Below, piece after piece: positions 63,297 through 64,000 of a DNA stretch of 64,000 nt. A model generated the notes under the pieces. That model was not told the DNA's origin, ran no database searches, and saw only the letters and a list, made by a program, of their open reading frames with translations. Source of the stretch: Drosophila pseudoobscura (taxonomy: Eukaryota > Arthropoda > Insecta > Diptera > Drosophilidae); contig NC_046679.1 of assembly GCF_009870125.1 (NCBI RefSeq), positions 6,882,001 to 6,946,000 of the forward strand. Direction: 5' to 3'. The translations under genes and the position numbers were made by a program. The first letter of the stretch is position 1. Each line of letters begins with the position of its first letter.

Positions 63297-64000
63297 CGTG
63301 CTGACCCATTTCGGCTCCCGTGCCAGATTGGTTGAACACTTTGATCAGGTGCCCATTGCCAACGAGAAGCTGTTGGAGTACAAGGATGGATCGGACGAAC
63401 GCAAGGAACTGGAGTCATCGCTGCAAAATATTCTGACCACAGTCAAGTACGTGCCCATCGTGATCGATGGCGAGGAGCTTGCCGTTCATGGCATGGAATG
63501 GAAGGAGCAGATCTTGCCGTACAACTTCAAGAGGCAAGTAGCTCGATATTGCCACGCATCTCGCACTATGTTGAATATGGCCATTAAGAAGACTGTGGAG
63601 GTCCAGAAGAGCTGGGACACGACGCAGCTAAGCAATCGGATGTACATATGGAACAAGGCGGCTGATTTGATTGCCACAAAATACCGTTCCGACATAGTCG
63701 CTGCCACAATGCTCGGCCAGGGGAAGACCTTGCGCCAGGCGGAGACGGACGTGGCTGAACTCGTCGACCTCCTGCGCATGAGCCCCGTGTTCCTGCGCGA
63801 CGTGGCCAATTACGAACCATTCAATGACTGTCCCGACTCCCAACAAAACTACATGAGGCTGCGGGGCTTGACCGGGTTCGTGGCTGCCATCAGTCCCTTC
63901 AATTACACCAGCATTGCGGCCAATCTGGCCTTAACACCTGCCCTGATGGGCAACGCAGTGATGTGGAAGCCCTCGGACTCGGCCATTCTGTCCAACTGGT
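63297..64000 (+). CDS. Delta-1-pyrroline-5-carboxylate dehydrogenase (ALDH4 family), partial
   Basis: Mitochondrial NAD-dependent oxidation of glutamate semialdehyde/P5C to glutamate in proline breakdown. The exon begins after a TCATCCTTAG acceptor and is open to the window edge: HFGSRARLVEHFDQVPIANE, KYVPIVIDGEEL, QVARYCHASRTMLNMAIKK, TMLGQGKTLRQAETDVAEL, LRGLTGFVAAISPFNYTSIA, NAVMWKPSDSAILSNW. These match ALDH4A1 (GQGKTVIQAEID, GFVAAISPFNFTAI, WKPSDTA). The catalytic cysteine and glutamate lie beyond position 64000. Flies have two such genes; this one is probably CG6661. The first exon is not settled: an ATG at 63160 (MLSIIGHRSKLAFTGTRA, a plausible targeting peptide) joins in frame if the donor is GC|GTGTAT near 63218. 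Confidence 0.88.

Overview
The window is nuclear DNA of a Drosophila fly. The genes are split by short introns (50-70 nt) with standard GT-AG borders, and the intergenic DNA is rich in AC/GT, CAG/CTG and short minisatellite repeats. The gene set matches the 93F-94A part of chromosome arm 3R (Muller element E) of D. melanogaster: CASK, the Gr93 taste-receptor cluster, lsn (Vps22), chibby, an FGFRL1-like Ig gene, a histidine acid phosphatase and an ALDH4-type dehydrogenase. The simple-repeat load suggests a species outside the melanogaster group, perhaps the obscura group, but the sequence alone does not settle that.

Layout. 1-6.6 kb: the 5' half of CASK on the minus strand (kinase and first L27 domain; later exons lie beyond position 1) and a housekeeping-type promoter near 6.55 kb. 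6.6-7.8 kb: a complex repeat that recurs inverted at 49.8-51.0 kb. 8-10.1 kb: probable degenerate transposon DNA. 10-17 kb: no gene seen. 17.1-18.5 kb: Gr93a on plus. 18.5-26.6 kb: no gene seen, ending in a strongly AT-rich block. 26.65-31.4 kb: Gr93b, Gr93c and Gr93d in tandem on minus, all with the same phase-0 intron before a short last exon. 36.5-40.7 kb: a two-exon minus-strand gene whose protein has motifs resembling a CIP/KIP cyclin-dependent kinase inhibitor. 41.2-41.8 kb: two piggyBac-like MITEs. 48.9-51.0 kb: the second repeat cluster, abutting the lsn promoter.

51.0-64.0 kb is compact and gene-dense: lsn (+), a coiled-coil gene (-), cby (+), an FGFRL1-like gene (+), an unrecognised gene (+), an acid phosphatase (+), a C15orf61-type gene (-) and a cut-off P5C dehydrogenase (+). 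The coiled-coil gene and cby are divergent and share a good RFX X-box, which suggests a co-regulated ciliary gene pair.

Most notable are (i) the ~1.2 kb inverted repeat bracketing a ~42 kb segment, whose outer ends carry arrays of the TATACC (Ohler motif 6) promoter element directly facing CASK on one side and lsn on the other; (ii) the CDK-inhibitor-like gene; (iii) the piggyBac-like MITE pair; (iv) a required GC-AG intron in lsn; and (v) the shared X-box. Exon borders were set by eye from splice signals, reading frame and remembered protein families; no alignment was run.
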